This document shows, piece after piece, positions 16,068-25,924 of a DNA stretch of 64,000 bases. The notes beneath the pieces are model-generated. The model had not been told where the DNA came from. It saw nothing but the letters and a program-made list of their open reading frames with translations, and searched no databases. Location of the stretch: the NCBI RefSeq assembly GCF_010093045.1, contig NZ_CP048115.1, forward strand, positions 2,108,001 through 2,172,000, given 5' to 3'. Position 1 is the first letter of the stretch. Every line of letters begins with the position of its first letter. The position numbers and the translations under genes were made by a program. This DNA comes from Mucilaginibacter sp. 14171R-50. GTDB lineage: Bacteria; Bacteroidota; Bacteroidia; Sphingobacteriales; Sphingobacteriaceae.

Positions 16068-19000
16068 ATGATCAGGAAAATTTTACTTATCTGTTTTTGC
16101 GCCATCATGTTTTGCCTGCAGGGTTTCTCGCAAACCTTACCGGTAACAGGGCGTGTGGTATCGGCGCTTGATAAGCAGCCCATGGCCGGCGTAACTGTTT
16201 CTGTTAAAGGCACAACCGCAGGCGCCATGACAAACATTAACGGCGAGTTTACGGTAAACGTGCCCGCCGGTAAGGCAACATTAGTTGTACGCTTTTTAGG
16301 CTACCTTCCTAAAGAGGTGCCGGTTACAGGCGGCCAAACAGGCATCCAGGTACAACTAACCGAGGATGTGCAGCAGCTTACCGATGTTGTGGTAGTAGGT
16401 TATACCAGCAAAAAGCAAAACGAGCTTACCAGCGCTGTTAGCGTAGTATCGGCCAATAAGCTTAAGGATGTTACCGCAAACGATATTGGCACCATGCTGC
16501 AGGGCAAGGTGGCCGGTTTAAATGTGGTGAACAGCTCGGGCGCGCCGGGTGCAGCTGCCGAGATCAGGCTTCGTGGCGTATCATCTGTTAATGCCAATCA
16601 AAGCCCGCTTATTGTGGTTGATGGCATTATTGGCGGTAACTACGACCCTAACGATGTAGAAAGCATTACTGTATTGAAGGATGCGGGCGCTACCGCCCTT
16701 TACGGTTCGCAGGCCAACGCCGGCGTGGTTATCATCACTACCAAAACCGCAAAGCAGGGCGAAACCAGGTTCGAGGCTAAGATATCAACCGGTTTCCGCA
16801 CGGCCGATTTTGGTAAGATGAAAGTAATGAACAGTAACGAGCTTTACGATTATCAAAAGGAATTTTATCGCGATTATATAGTTGGTGCCCCCGATAACTC
16901 CTATAAGATAGACCTTGTAAAGTTTTATAACGAGCGCCCGCTATCGTTACGCAGCCAGGATTATAACTGGTCTAAAGAATCGTTTAAAAAAGCCCCTATT
17001 TATAACTTTTACTTATCTGCCAGCGGCAAAACAGAAAAGAACGATTACTACGTTGGCGCATCATACTATAAAGAAAAAGGTACTTTTATCAACACTAATT
17101 TCGAGCGTGTAAACTTACGCGGCAATTCAACCTACCATTTTTCAAAAAAGCTTGATGTTACCAATAACATTAACCTGAGCGCATCGCAGGGCAAAAGCTA
17201 CGATTACATGGATGTGTACTATTCGTTCCTGAACATGCCTTGGGATAACCCCTATGATGCAAACGGCCAGCCAATTTATGTAGATGGCAACTCTACCTTT
17301 AAATGGTGGTCGCGCGATAAGATCAATCCCCTTAATACGGTAAAAAACTCCGATCACTCTTACAAAGGGTTCAATGTAAACTATGATCTGGGTATCAATT
17401 ACCGCATTACCAACTGGCTAACATTTACCAGCACCAACCGCGTAGCGGCATCGTTTGACAAAGGTACAAACTACGTATCGCCGATAGCGGCAGGTACCTA
17501 CCATGGCACCGGGTACATTGACGAACTGAACACCCTTAACTACGGCCTTATCAGCAACCAGTTATTCAAATTTGATTTTAAAATGGGCGACCACAGCCTT
17601 AGCGGTTTTGTGGGCGGGGCGTTTGAAACCAGTAAGAGCGAATATTCGGGCGCATCGGGCAAAGGCCTGCCCGAAGGTTTAAAGGTGCTTAACGTGGTAT
17701 CAAACAACCAGCTGGTAAACGGCGCGAATAATAAATACATCCTGCAATCATTGCTTTCGCAGGTAAACTATAACTACAAAAACAAATACTTCCTTTCTGG
17801 ATCGTTCCGGTACGATGGTTCATCTAACTTCGCGCCAAGCAAACAATACGGCGGCTTCCCGTCTATATCTGCCGCATGGCTGGCCAGCAACGAAGATTTC
17901 CTGGCAGACAACAATATCATCAACAACTTAAAGCTGCGTGGCAGTTATGGTATTACAGGTACGCAGGATATCGGCGCGTCGCGGTACCTGGGCCTGTTCT
18001 CGTTAACTACCCAGTATAACTCGCTGGTTGGCGCGGTGCCATACCAATTGGCCAATCCTAATTTAACATGGGAGAGCAAACGCCAGATAAACGCCGGTAT
18101 CGACATCGGTTTATTTAAGCGGTTGAATTTAACGGTAGATGTTTACCGTAACGATACTAAAGACCTGTTGCTGCAGGTATCGCAGCCGCTGTCGGTAGGT
18201 TTCGAAACCAGGTGGGAAAACGCCGGAACTGTAGTAAACAAGGGTATTGAGGTGGGCATCAGCTCGACCAATGTACTAACCAAAGATTTTGAATGGAACA
18301 CCGATTTTACCATTAATTTTAACAACAACAAGTTATCAGGCTTCCCATCGGATATTATCAAGACCGGGTCGTGGAGCATCTCGCAGATCTACCGCAACGG
18401 CGGCGACCTGTTTGAGTTTTACATGCCAAAATGGTTAGGCGTAGATGCGCAAACCGGCGCCCCTGTTTGGGAAAAGATCATCTACAATACCGATGGTAAA
18501 GCAGTGGCCAGCGAAAAAACATCAGATTACGCACAGGCTACCAACCAGGAAGTTGGTTCGGCATTGCCTAAATTTCAGGGTGGCTTTAATAACAGTTTCA
18601 GGTATAAAAGCTTTAACTTAAGGGTGAGCACTTACTTTAACTACGGTAACAAAGTATTTAGCAATAACTTAAGGTTTATGATGAACGACGGCCACGAACC
18701 ATATTACAACCAGATAAAACTGCCTGATGGCGCTAAAATATGGAGCGGCCCCGGCGATACCCAGGCTACAGAGCCAAGCCCTCAAAACTCGGCAAACTCT
18801 ACCGAAACCTCAACCCGCTATTTAAAAGACGGCAGCTATTTTACTATCAGGAATATCGCTTTCAGCTATACCCTGCCAACCGCGTGGGCACAAAAAATAG
18901 CCATGAAGGGTGTAACCGTTGGCGTAACTGCCGATAACGTGGCTACGTTCTCGAACTTTTTGGGCCAGGACCCGCAAACTACCATTACACCGGGCAGCTT

Positions 19001-19076
19001 TGCAACACCGGGCGTGTCAGACTTTAAGTACCCAAACAACCGCCAATATTTGTTAACCGTTAACTTTAACTTTTAA
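16068..19076 (+). CDS. SusC/RagA TonB-dependent outer-membrane transporter
   Basis: The 1002-residue product has a signal peptide ending GFSQ, a carboxypeptidase-regulatory-like domain (TGRVVSALDKQPMAGVTVSVKGT, about residues 27-110), a TonB-box region near DVVVVGYTSKKQ, a plug domain (TVLKDAGATALYGSQANAGVVIITTK) and a long barrel ending LTVNFNF. SusC proteins take glycan fragments through the outer membrane using TonB energy. With the SusD partner starting 29 bases later it forms the import pore of the locus. The three LacI-type sites upstream probably control it. Confidence 0.97.
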   Translation: MIRKILLICFCAIMFCLQGFSQTLPVTGRVVSALDKQPMAGVTVSVKGTTAGAMTNINGEFTVNVPAGKATLVVRFLGYLPKEVPVTGGQTGIQVQLTEDVQQLTDVVVVGYTSKKQNELTSAVSVVSANKLKDVTANDIGTMLQGKVAGLNVVNSSGAPGAAAEIRLRGVSSVNANQSPLIVVDGIIGGNYDPNDVESITVLKDAGATALYGSQANAGVVIITTKTAKQGETRFEAKISTGFRTADFGKMKVMNSNELYDYQKEFYRDYIVGAPDNSYKIDLVKFYNERPLSLRSQDYNWSKESFKKAPIYNFYLSASGKTEKNDYYVGASYYKEKGTFINTNFERVNLRGNSTYHFSKKLDVTNNINLSASQGKSYDYMDVYYSFLNMPWDNPYDANGQPIYVDGNSTFKWWSRDKINPLNTVKNSDHSYKGFNVNYDLGINYRITNWLTFTSTNRVAASFDKGTNYVSPIAAGTYHGTGYIDELNTLNYGLISNQLFKFDFKMGDHSLSGFVGGAFETSKSEYSGASGKGLPEGLKVLNVVSNNQLVNGANNKYILQSLLSQVNYNYKNKYFLSGSFRYDGSSNFAPSKQYGGFPSISAAWLASNEDFLADNNIINNLKLRGSYGITGTQDIGASRYLGLFSLTTQYNSLVGAVPYQLANPNLTWESKRQINAGIDIGLFKRLNLTVDVYRNDTKDLLLQVSQPLSVGFETRWENAGTVVNKGIEVGISSTNVLTKDFEWNTDFTINFNNNKLSGFPSDIIKTGSWSISQIYRNGGDLFEFYMPKWLGVDAQTGAPVWEKIIYNTDGKAVASEKTSDYAQATNQEVGSALPKFQGGFNNSFRYKSFNLRVSTYFNYGNKVFSNNLRFMMNDGHEPYYNQIKLPDGAKIWSGPGDTQATEPSPQNSANSTETSTRYLKDGSYFTIRNIAFSYTLPTAWAQKIAMKGVTVGVTADNVATFSNFLGQDPQTTITPGSFATPGVSDFKYPNNRQYLLTVNFNF

Positions 19077-19105
19077 GCAGGTTGCAGCCTAATAAAATTA
19101 AGTAT

Positions 19106-20623
19106 ATGAAAAAGAAAATATTCTCTATTATAACCCTTGTGTTAGTTGCGGCAAGCAGCTGTAAAAACTTAGATGTTACCCCAAGCGATGCCATCAGTAC
19201 CGGTACGCTGGTAACCACCAGCGATGGTTTAACCAATGCCCTTAACGGAGCCTACGCTTTGTTTAAAGACCATATTGAGTTTAACGGCACGGTTGACCAG
19301 AATAACATGTACCTGCGCCAGTTTTATCACCTGAGCGATTTTGCCAGTGATGATATTGTTTGCGGGCAGGTAACAACCGACCCATTGTATTACAGCTTTA
19401 GCCTCGATCATTCGCCGGCACAGGGCAACACACGTTATTTCTGGTACATTTCGTACAAGATCATCACTGGTGTTAACACGGTTATAGATGCGGTTGAAAA
19501 ATCGGGCAAAACAGACGCCGCTACCAATCAATTATTGGGCGAGTGTTACTTCCTGCGTTCCTTCTGCCACTTTAACCTGGTAAGGCTATTTGCCAAGCCA
19601 TACACGGTAGATCCTAACGCGCCGGGCATCATCCTGCGCGATAACCTTACCGATCCATCAAAAAAAGCGCGCTCAACCGTTCAGGAGGTTTACGATTCTG
19701 TTATTGCCGACGCCGAAAAAGCAGCCGGTTTAATGACCCGGCCGCGCGGTGTACAGTATGCATCGCAGGAAGCAGCGTGGTCGTTACTTGCGCGTGTAAA
19801 CCTGTATAAAGAAGATAACGCAAAGGCTATTGAGTATGCCAATAAAGTAATTAACTCGGGCAAATTTACCTTAGCCAACAAAAACGAGTACAAAACCCTG
19901 TTTGCCAATGCTGCTACCAGCAGCGAAACCATCTGGTGCGTAGCGTTTACCCCGGTTGACGATTATGGTAAATTTGGCTCTATCGCATCAATGATCTACT
20001 CAGACGGTAACTCGGGCTGGGGCGAGGAGTATGCTTCATCTTCATTACGGTCGGCGATGTCGGCTCACCCCGAAGATGTGCGCTGGTCGTACATCGTTCC
20101 CCTGTCAGATGGTGCAGGTGGCGTTCAAAAGAAAAACGGCATCGAGATCTATTACATCAGTAAATTCTCGTTCCAGGGCGGCCTGCCAAATTTAAGCTCG
20201 CCAATTATGTTCAGGATAGCCGAAATGTACCTGATACGTGCCGAAGCCGAAGCCAAAACCGGAAAAACCGCCGATGCGCTTGACGATGTGGATATGATTC
20301 GCAAGAACCGCGGACTGGAGGGCTCGCTTTATAACAAGGTAGTACCGGGCGGCAAAACCGCTTTGGATGTAGTATTGGACGAAAAACGTTTAGAGATGGC
20401 ATTTGAAGGCCACCGTACTTATGACGTATTCCGTAACAAACGCACGCTTAACAAGGCTTACTGGGGTTACCACCTTACCGGTTTAAAAGAAACCGATATC
20501 GATCTGTCTAAAACGCCGGCGGGGTATCCTAACCTAACAGTGCCGTACACCAGTCCGCGCATTATTTATTATTTGCCTATCGACGAGGTGTTAAGCAACC
20601 CGTTAGCCACACAAAACCCATAA
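19106..20623 (+). CDS. SusD/RagB glycan-binding surface lipoprotein
   Basis: The 505-residue product has a lipoprotein signal (VAASSC) and the SusD layout of TPR-like helices: FLRSFCHFNLVRLFAKPY (SusD-like N domain), then FRIAEMYLIRAEAEAKTG and EKRLEMAFEGHRTYDVFR in the RagB domain, ending NPLATQNP. SusD caps the SusC pore and binds glycan. I chose the ATG at 19106 over an in-frame TTG at 19082, because it gives a clean signal peptide. Confidence 0.96.
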   Translation: MKKKIFSIITLVLVAASSCKNLDVTPSDAISTGTLVTTSDGLTNALNGAYALFKDHIEFNGTVDQNNMYLRQFYHLSDFASDDIVCGQVTTDPLYYSFSLDHSPAQGNTRYFWYISYKIITGVNTVIDAVEKSGKTDAATNQLLGECYFLRSFCHFNLVRLFAKPYTVDPNAPGIILRDNLTDPSKKARSTVQEVYDSVIADAEKAAGLMTRPRGVQYASQEAAWSLLARVNLYKEDNAKAIEYANKVINSGKFTLANKNEYKTLFANAATSSETIWCVAFTPVDDYGKFGSIASMIYSDGNSGWGEEYASSSLRSAMSAHPEDVRWSYIVPLSDGAGGVQKKNGIEIYYISKFSFQGGLPNLSSPIMFRIAEMYLIRAEAEAKTGKTADALDDVDMIRKNRGLEGSLYNKVVPGGKTALDVVLDEKRLEMAFEGHRTYDVFRNKRTLNKAYWGYHLTGLKETDIDLSKTPAGYPNLTVPYTSPRIIYYLPIDEVLSNPLATQNP

Positions 20624-20655
20624 TTTAATTATCACACAGTAACATACATATTGAT

Positions 20656-21522
20656 ATGAAAAATTTAAAAGCTTACCTGTTCGTGCTATCGGTAGTTATA
20701 GCAAGTGCGGTACTCAGTTCATGTAAAAAGGATAGCTATGTAGCCCAAACCGATCTGCTTTATGATGTAGAAGTTGATGGCTCTACCGCCACCTTTAAAG
20801 TTAAAACCGAGGGCGTAACAGGTTACAAATGGGATTTTGGCGATGGTGAAACATCTACCGAAGCCAGCCCCACCCATACCTATCCGGGCAAGGGCAAGTA
20901 TGTGCCAACGCTAACCGCATCGGTAAACGGTAAAAGCGTTGAGGCATCAACTGTGCTGCGTATAGCCAAAACATCGCCGGTGAAGATCAACGATAACTCG
21001 CTCGATGATTGGGCAGCTGTTACCAAAGATGTTATTCCACTGGGTGCAACCAAGGGCATTTTCAGGAATGTAAAAATGGATTACGATGGTAACTACGTGT
21101 ACCTGTACGGCGAAATGACCGGAAAAAAATCAGACGCGGTTATTTTTGATATGTATATCGATTCTGATAATGATGCGGGCACAGGATTGCTAACCGGCAC
21201 TTTCCCCGATGGTGGCTACGACATCCTGCTGGAAGGTCAGCTGCTCACCGCTGGTGTGGATATTTTTTACCATAACAGCGCCGATCAGAACGCCTTTTCG
21301 TTCGCCCCGCAGTCAATAGCCGAGGCCTACACAGTAGGTACAGTTAAGGATGAAGCCGGTGTGGTGAAGTTTGAAATGCGTATTGCACGCGGTAAGCTTA
21401 AAGGCTTAACAGGTTCGGGCATGCGTATAGCTTTACAGGCCATAAAAAACGACTGGTCGGTAGTGCTGGGCAACGCGCCCGACGAAGGGACCTCGAGTTT
21501 CTTCTTAGACATGAGCGAATAG
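20656..21522 (+). CDS. PKD-domain surface lipoprotein (SusE/F-position)
   Basis: The 288-residue product has a lipobox (AVLSSC) and a PKD domain with the signature YKWDFGDGETSTEASPTHTY at about residues 57-76. It is followed by a roughly 170-residue beta domain (residues 110-288) with VYLYGEMTG and FDMYIDSDND, resembling DOMON/CBM9-like carbohydrate-binding folds. Its place right after SusD suggests a surface glycan-binding protein like SusE/SusF, although the sequence is not of those families. The exact ligand is unknown. Confidence 0.8.
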   Translation: MKNLKAYLFVLSVVIASAVLSSCKKDSYVAQTDLLYDVEVDGSTATFKVKTEGVTGYKWDFGDGETSTEASPTHTYPGKGKYVPTLTASVNGKSVEASTVLRIAKTSPVKINDNSLDDWAAVTKDVIPLGATKGIFRNVKMDYDGNYVYLYGEMTGKKSDAVIFDMYIDSDNDAGTGLLTGTFPDGGYDILLEGQLLTAGVDIFYHNSADQNAFSFAPQSIAEAYTVGTVKDEAGVVKFEMRIARGKLKGLTGSGMRIALQAIKNDWSVVLGNAPDEGTSSFFLDMSE

Positions 21523-21575
21523 CGTTTAGTTGATTTATATCTGTTTATTAGGCTGTAAAATATACATCAGGCACT

Positions 21576-22700
21576 ATGGCAAAAAGTACAACTGCTGATC
21601 AGTTAGCCAACGGGCGTTTAGTATCGTTAGATGTTATGCGCGGCATGATCATGATACTGCTTTGCGGCGAAAGCTGCGCGCTTTATGAAGCGATAAGGCA
21701 TATCGATCCTGCCAAACCTATGGGCGGACTGATCAACCAGTTCTTTCATCATCCGTGGCACGGGCTGCATTTCTGGGATTTAGTTCAGCCCGCGTTTATG
21801 TTCATGGCGGGTGCCGCGATGTATATTTCTTACAGCCGCAAACTGGATAAAGGCATTAGCTGGAACGATAATCTGCGCCATATATTAATACGCAGCCTTA
21901 AGCTTTTTATTTGCGGTGTAGCGCTGCATTGCTTTTATGCCGGCAAGCCGGTTTGGGAACTTTGGAATGTGCTAACACAGCTATCGTTCACTACCATAGT
22001 AGCATATCTCATCATCGATAAATCGTACACGTGGCAAATTGTGTTTAGCATTGGCCTGCTTATCCTAACCGAAGTCTTATACCGCACCATACTTATGCCT
22101 GGTTTCGACCAGCCGTTTGTAGAAGGCAAAAACTTTGGGGCGTATGTTGATACCCTGCTTATGGGTAAAATAAACAGCGATGGCTGGGTAACCATCAATT
22201 GCATACCAACAGCGGCGCATACCATTTGGGGTGTGTTGGCAGGTAAACTGTTAATATCAAACAAAAGCATCAGTTATAAAATAAAGGCCTTAATTGCAGC
22301 CGGCATTGTAGCCCTTGTAATTGGTTTCGGGCTCGACCTTTCGGGTGTAACACCTATCATCAAACGGATAAGCACCAGCGCGTTCGCGTTTGCATCGGTG
22401 GGTTGGGTGTTGTTGATACTGGCTGCAGTTTACTGGTTGGTTGATGTAAAGCGCAACAATAAATACGCATGGATATTTACCGTGGTAGGCATGAACGCCA
22501 TATTCATCTACCTGTTTTTTGAAACGGTTGGCGCGCAATGGGTTAATGGCAAAGTGGCCATTTTTACCGGCGATATGCTGCACCTGTTCCTGAACGTTCC
22601 GTTAGGCGTAGCGGCTGTGGTATCGGCCATTGCCACGCTAATTGCCGAGTGGGGCCTGTGCTACTGGCTGTATAAACGGAACATCTTTTTTAAACTATAA
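21576..22700 (+). CDS. DUF5009 / HGSNAT-like membrane acyltransferase-type protein
   Basis: The 374-residue product has about ten hydrophobic segments and the N-terminal signature RLVSLDVMRGMIMILLCGES found in DUF5009 and heparan-alpha-glucosaminide N-acetyltransferase-like (NagX/YeiB-like) proteins. Members of this superfamily may move acetyl groups across the membrane onto amino sugars. In this locus it could acetylate or deacetylate hexosamine in the periplasm, which would fit an amino-sugar glycan, but this has not been shown. It starts 53 bases after the PKD gene and is probably in the same operon. Confidence 0.8.
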   Translation: MAKSTTADQLANGRLVSLDVMRGMIMILLCGESCALYEAIRHIDPAKPMGGLINQFFHHPWHGLHFWDLVQPAFMFMAGAAMYISYSRKLDKGISWNDNLRHILIRSLKLFICGVALHCFYAGKPVWELWNVLTQLSFTTIVAYLIIDKSYTWQIVFSIGLLILTEVLYRTILMPGFDQPFVEGKNFGAYVDTLLMGKINSDGWVTINCIPTAAHTIWGVLAGKLLISNKSISYKIKALIAAGIVALVIGFGLDLSGVTPIIKRISTSAFAFASVGWVLLILAAVYWLVDVKRNNKYAWIFTVVGMNAIFIYLFFETVGAQWVNGKVAIFTGDMLHLFLNVPLGVAAVVSAIATLIAEWGLCYWLYKRNIFFKL

Positions 22701-22731
22701 ACGTCTACCTATACTAAAACCGCATTATATC

Positions 22732-24282
22732 ATGATAAAAAAATTTACAGGTTACGCCCTGGGCGTTTCCTTAGCAGCCATACTGCTGGCCTTTTCGTGT
22801 AACGATAAAAGCGCCAACCTGGTTAAGGTTGAAAAAGTGAACGTTACCTACACCGAAAGCGCCGAAGATTTCCCTAACCCCGAGCGTGGCTTTTACCGCT
22901 ACTCCGAAGTGCACTCCAGCAATTACGAGGTATTGACGGAGGCAGAACTGAAAGCATACCGCTCACCGCAAAGTATACAGGGGGCGAACTACCAGGTAGC
23001 AAGCACACTGGTTTTCAGGTATTATGTTTTGGATGATGTGGTTAACAAGGCCATATCCGCCAGTTTTTTAACCAACTTAAAAAAGGATTTTGAAGCAGCC
23101 CGCGCGGCAGGTGTTAAGCTTATCCCGCGGTTTGTATATACCGCTACCGCCAAGCCGGGTAACTGCCCCGAAGGATTTATTTGTCCGCTGTATGGCGATG
23201 CACCCAAAACCATTATTCTGAACCACATTGCACAGCTAAAGCCTGTATTGCATGATAATGCCGATGTTATTGCCTGTGTACAACTGGGCTTTATAGGCGT
23301 ATGGGGCGAGCAATATTACAGCGACTTTTTTGGTGATGCCTCAAACAACGGTAACCAAAACAACCGATTAACCGATAACAACTGGAAAGACAGGATAGAG
23401 GTGATCAAAGCTATGCTGGATGCCGTGCCTGCCGACAGGATGATACAGCTGCGCTACCCGCAGTTAAAGCAGCGTTACCTGTATGGTGTTAATTCCCCGC
23501 TTACATCGGCGCCTTTAACAGAAAGTGGTGCATTCAACGAAACCGATATGGCCCGCTTAGGCTACCATAACGATTGCTTTATGGCCAGCAGTAACGATTT
23601 TGGTACTTACGAGGATTATGGCAATAGTTCATCGCCACGCACATCAGACGGCGCGGTACTGAACACCCTGAAAGATTACTTTAAGGCCGACAGCAAGTTT
23701 GTAGTAGTTGGCGGCGAAACCTGCTCTGACGACTTCAGCCCCACCAACGATTGCGAGCCGGCCGGTAAGATCCAGGCCGAGTTTGCTGCCCTGCACTATA
23801 GCTTTATAAATGCCCATTACAACACCGAGGTAAATAACGATTGGCAGGATGGTGGTTGTATGGATAACATTAAACGCAACCTGGGCTATCGTTTTGTGCT
23901 GCAAAGCGCTGTACTGCCCGATAACGTGGTTAAAGGTACTGACCTGAACATTGTGCTGAATATCAAAAATGCGGGTTATGCATCGCCATATAATAAGCGC
24001 CCGGCCAAACTGCTGCTGCGCAATACTAAAACCGGCGAAGTAAAATCGTTCGATTTGGCTACCGATGTACGCAAATGGTATAGCGGTGATAACAAAGTGA
24101 CCGAAACCATCGCCATCCCTTCTGATTTCCCTGCAGGTGATTACGAAATGCTGCTTAACCTGCCCGATGCTTATGCAAGCCTTGCAGGCAAGCCGGAGTT
24201 CAGCATCCGTTTAGCCAATAATGATGTGTGGGAAGCTACAACAGGTTATAACAAGTTAAACCATACTATTAAAGTTAACTAA
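22732..24282 (+). CDS. DUF4874/DUF4832 lipoprotein, predicted glycan-active
   Basis: The 516-residue product has a lipobox (LLAFSC) and an N-terminal DUF4874 region (TESAEDFPNPERGFYRYSEV, from about residue 37), predicted to be TIM-barrel-like, with conserved acidic and aromatic residues in CVQLGFIGVWGEQYY and the HYNTEVNNDWQDGG stretch. A C-terminal DUF4832 region follows that looks like a beta-sandwich (KGTDLNIVLNIKNAGYASPYNKRPAKL). The family is uncharacterised. Its fold suggests an enzyme acting on polysaccharide at the cell surface. The ATG at 22732 was chosen over an earlier in-frame start that would overlap the previous gene. Confidence 0.82.
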   Translation: MIKKFTGYALGVSLAAILLAFSCNDKSANLVKVEKVNVTYTESAEDFPNPERGFYRYSEVHSSNYEVLTEAELKAYRSPQSIQGANYQVASTLVFRYYVLDDVVNKAISASFLTNLKKDFEAARAAGVKLIPRFVYTATAKPGNCPEGFICPLYGDAPKTIILNHIAQLKPVLHDNADVIACVQLGFIGVWGEQYYSDFFGDASNNGNQNNRLTDNNWKDRIEVIKAMLDAVPADRMIQLRYPQLKQRYLYGVNSPLTSAPLTESGAFNETDMARLGYHNDCFMASSNDFGTYEDYGNSSSPRTSDGAVLNTLKDYFKADSKFVVVGGETCSDDFSPTNDCEPAGKIQAEFAALHYSFINAHYNTEVNNDWQDGGCMDNIKRNLGYRFVLQSAVLPDNVVKGTDLNIVLNIKNAGYASPYNKRPAKLLLRNTKTGEVKSFDLATDVRKWYSGDNKVTETIAIPSDFPAGDYEMLLNLPDAYASLAGKPEFSIRLANNDVWEATTGYNKLNHTIKVN

Positions 24283-24295
24283 GCAGGAGCGCAGG

Positions 24296-25906
24296 ATGAC
24301 CAAAGCCTTAAAGATATGTTTGTTTTTTGCTGTGACGTTATGCGCCGCCGGTGCACGGCTTTGCGCGCAGACAACTGTGGTGATTAAGGAGGGCGAGATG
24401 TGGTATGGCGGTGCGGTGAACGAAGCACACCTGATGCCCTTTCAGGACGGTTACAGCTACAACATGTACGGCGATACCCGCGGCAACCAAGCCGTGCCGC
24501 TGCTGGTATCTACCAAAGGCAGGTTCATTTGGAGCGGGGAGCCTTTTAAGTTCGCCGTTGAAAAGAACAGACTGCTTATAACTGATCTGAAGGGTGAGCT
24601 AACGATCGATTCGACAGGGACGGACTTGCGTGAAGCATTTAAAAATGCCGCGAAGCGATTTTTCCCCGCAAAGGGCAAACTTCCTGATACATTATTATTC
24701 AGCAAACCGCAATACAATACCTGGATAGAGCTGGTTTATAATCAAAACCAAAAGGATATTTTAAGTTATGCAAGGGCTATCATCGATAATGGTTTCCCGC
24801 CGGGCGTTATCATGATAGACGATAACTGGGCCGATTATTACGGAAAGTTTGACTTCAGGCTCGATAGGTTTAGCAACGCTACAGCGATGGTTGATACCCT
24901 GCACAGCTTAGGGTTTAAGGTGATGCTTTGGGTAAGTCCGTTCATTTCTCCCGATACCGAAGTGGGCAGGGAGGTGGCAGCCAAAAAGCTGGTGCTGTTC
25001 GATAATGAAGGCGATGCGGGCAAAACCTGGGCGCAGGCATCTAAACCTGCTATCATCAGCTGGTGGAACGGCTACAGCACGGTGCTCGATCTTACCAATC
25101 CCGGTGCTATGACCTGGTTTCGCGGGCGTTTAGATCATATGGTAAATACCTATCACCTGGATGGCTTTAAGTTTGACGCCGGCGATGCAGAGTTTTACCC
25201 TGCAAACAGCATATCGTACAAAAAAGTAACTCCTAATGAGCATAGCAGGCTTTGGGGCGAAGTGGGCTTACATTATCCCCTCAACGAGTACCGCGCCATG
25301 TGGAAAATGGGCGGCGAGCCGCTGGTGCAGCGCCTGCGCGATAAAAAGCACAGTTGGGAGGACCTTCAAAAACTAATACCGCATTTGACCACAGCAGGCT
25401 TGCTGGGATACCAGTTTACTTGCCCCGATATGATAGGCGGCGGCGAGTACGGCTCCTTTATCGGAAGGGATAAGCTGGATGAAACTTTAGTGGTACGCTC
25501 GGCGCAATGCTCGGCACTAATGCCTATGATGCAGTTTTCGGTCGCGCCCTGGCGTGTGCTCTCAAAATCAAACTTAGCAGCGGTAAAAAAAGCCGTTGAT
25601 ATACGGGCTAAGTACACACCATACATTATGCAACTGGTAAAAGCTGCCGCTAAAACCGGCGAACCCGTTGCCCGCAGCATGGAGTACGCATTTCCTAACC
25701 AAGGGTATGCTCATGTACAAGGTCAGTTTATGCTGGGCAGCAAATACCTGGTAGCACCCATGGTAGCGGCAGGCAACCTCAAAACCGTTTATCTGCCCAA
25801 AGGAAAATGGAGAAGCGATGCGGGTAAAACGGTAAAAGGCCCGGCCAAAATAGAAGTGGAAGTAGCGGCGGACAGGCTGCCCGTATTTGAATTAATAAAA
25901 GATTAA
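24296..25906 (+). CDS. GH31-family alpha-glycosidase, exported
   Basis: The 536-residue product has a signal peptide (ICLFFAVTLCAAGARLCAQ) and a GH31 TIM barrel: VIMIDDNWADYYGKFDF, VMLWVSPFISPDTE, and the nucleophile region GFKFDAGDAEFYP with D294. It is shorter than classical GH31 enzymes (700 or more residues) because the N-terminal beta domain is small. GH31 includes alpha-glucosidases, alpha-xylosidases, sulfoquinovosidases and a subgroup of alpha-N-acetylgalactosaminidases. The sequence alone does not decide. It starts 13 bases after the DUF4832 gene. Confidence 0.88.
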   Translation: MTKALKICLFFAVTLCAAGARLCAQTTVVIKEGEMWYGGAVNEAHLMPFQDGYSYNMYGDTRGNQAVPLLVSTKGRFIWSGEPFKFAVEKNRLLITDLKGELTIDSTGTDLREAFKNAAKRFFPAKGKLPDTLLFSKPQYNTWIELVYNQNQKDILSYARAIIDNGFPPGVIMIDDNWADYYGKFDFRLDRFSNATAMVDTLHSLGFKVMLWVSPFISPDTEVGREVAAKKLVLFDNEGDAGKTWAQASKPAIISWWNGYSTVLDLTNPGAMTWFRGRLDHMVNTYHLDGFKFDAGDAEFYPANSISYKKVTPNEHSRLWGEVGLHYPLNEYRAMWKMGGEPLVQRLRDKKHSWEDLQKLIPHLTTAGLLGYQFTCPDMIGGGEYGSFIGRDKLDETLVVRSAQCSALMPMMQFSVAPWRVLSKSNLAAVKKAVDIRAKYTPYIMQLVKAAAKTGEPVARSMEYAFPNQGYAHVQGQFMLGSKYLVAPMVAAGNLKTVYLPKGKWRSDAGKTVKGPAKIEVEVAADRLPVFELIKD

Positions 25907-25924
25907 ATTTATAAATATTATATA

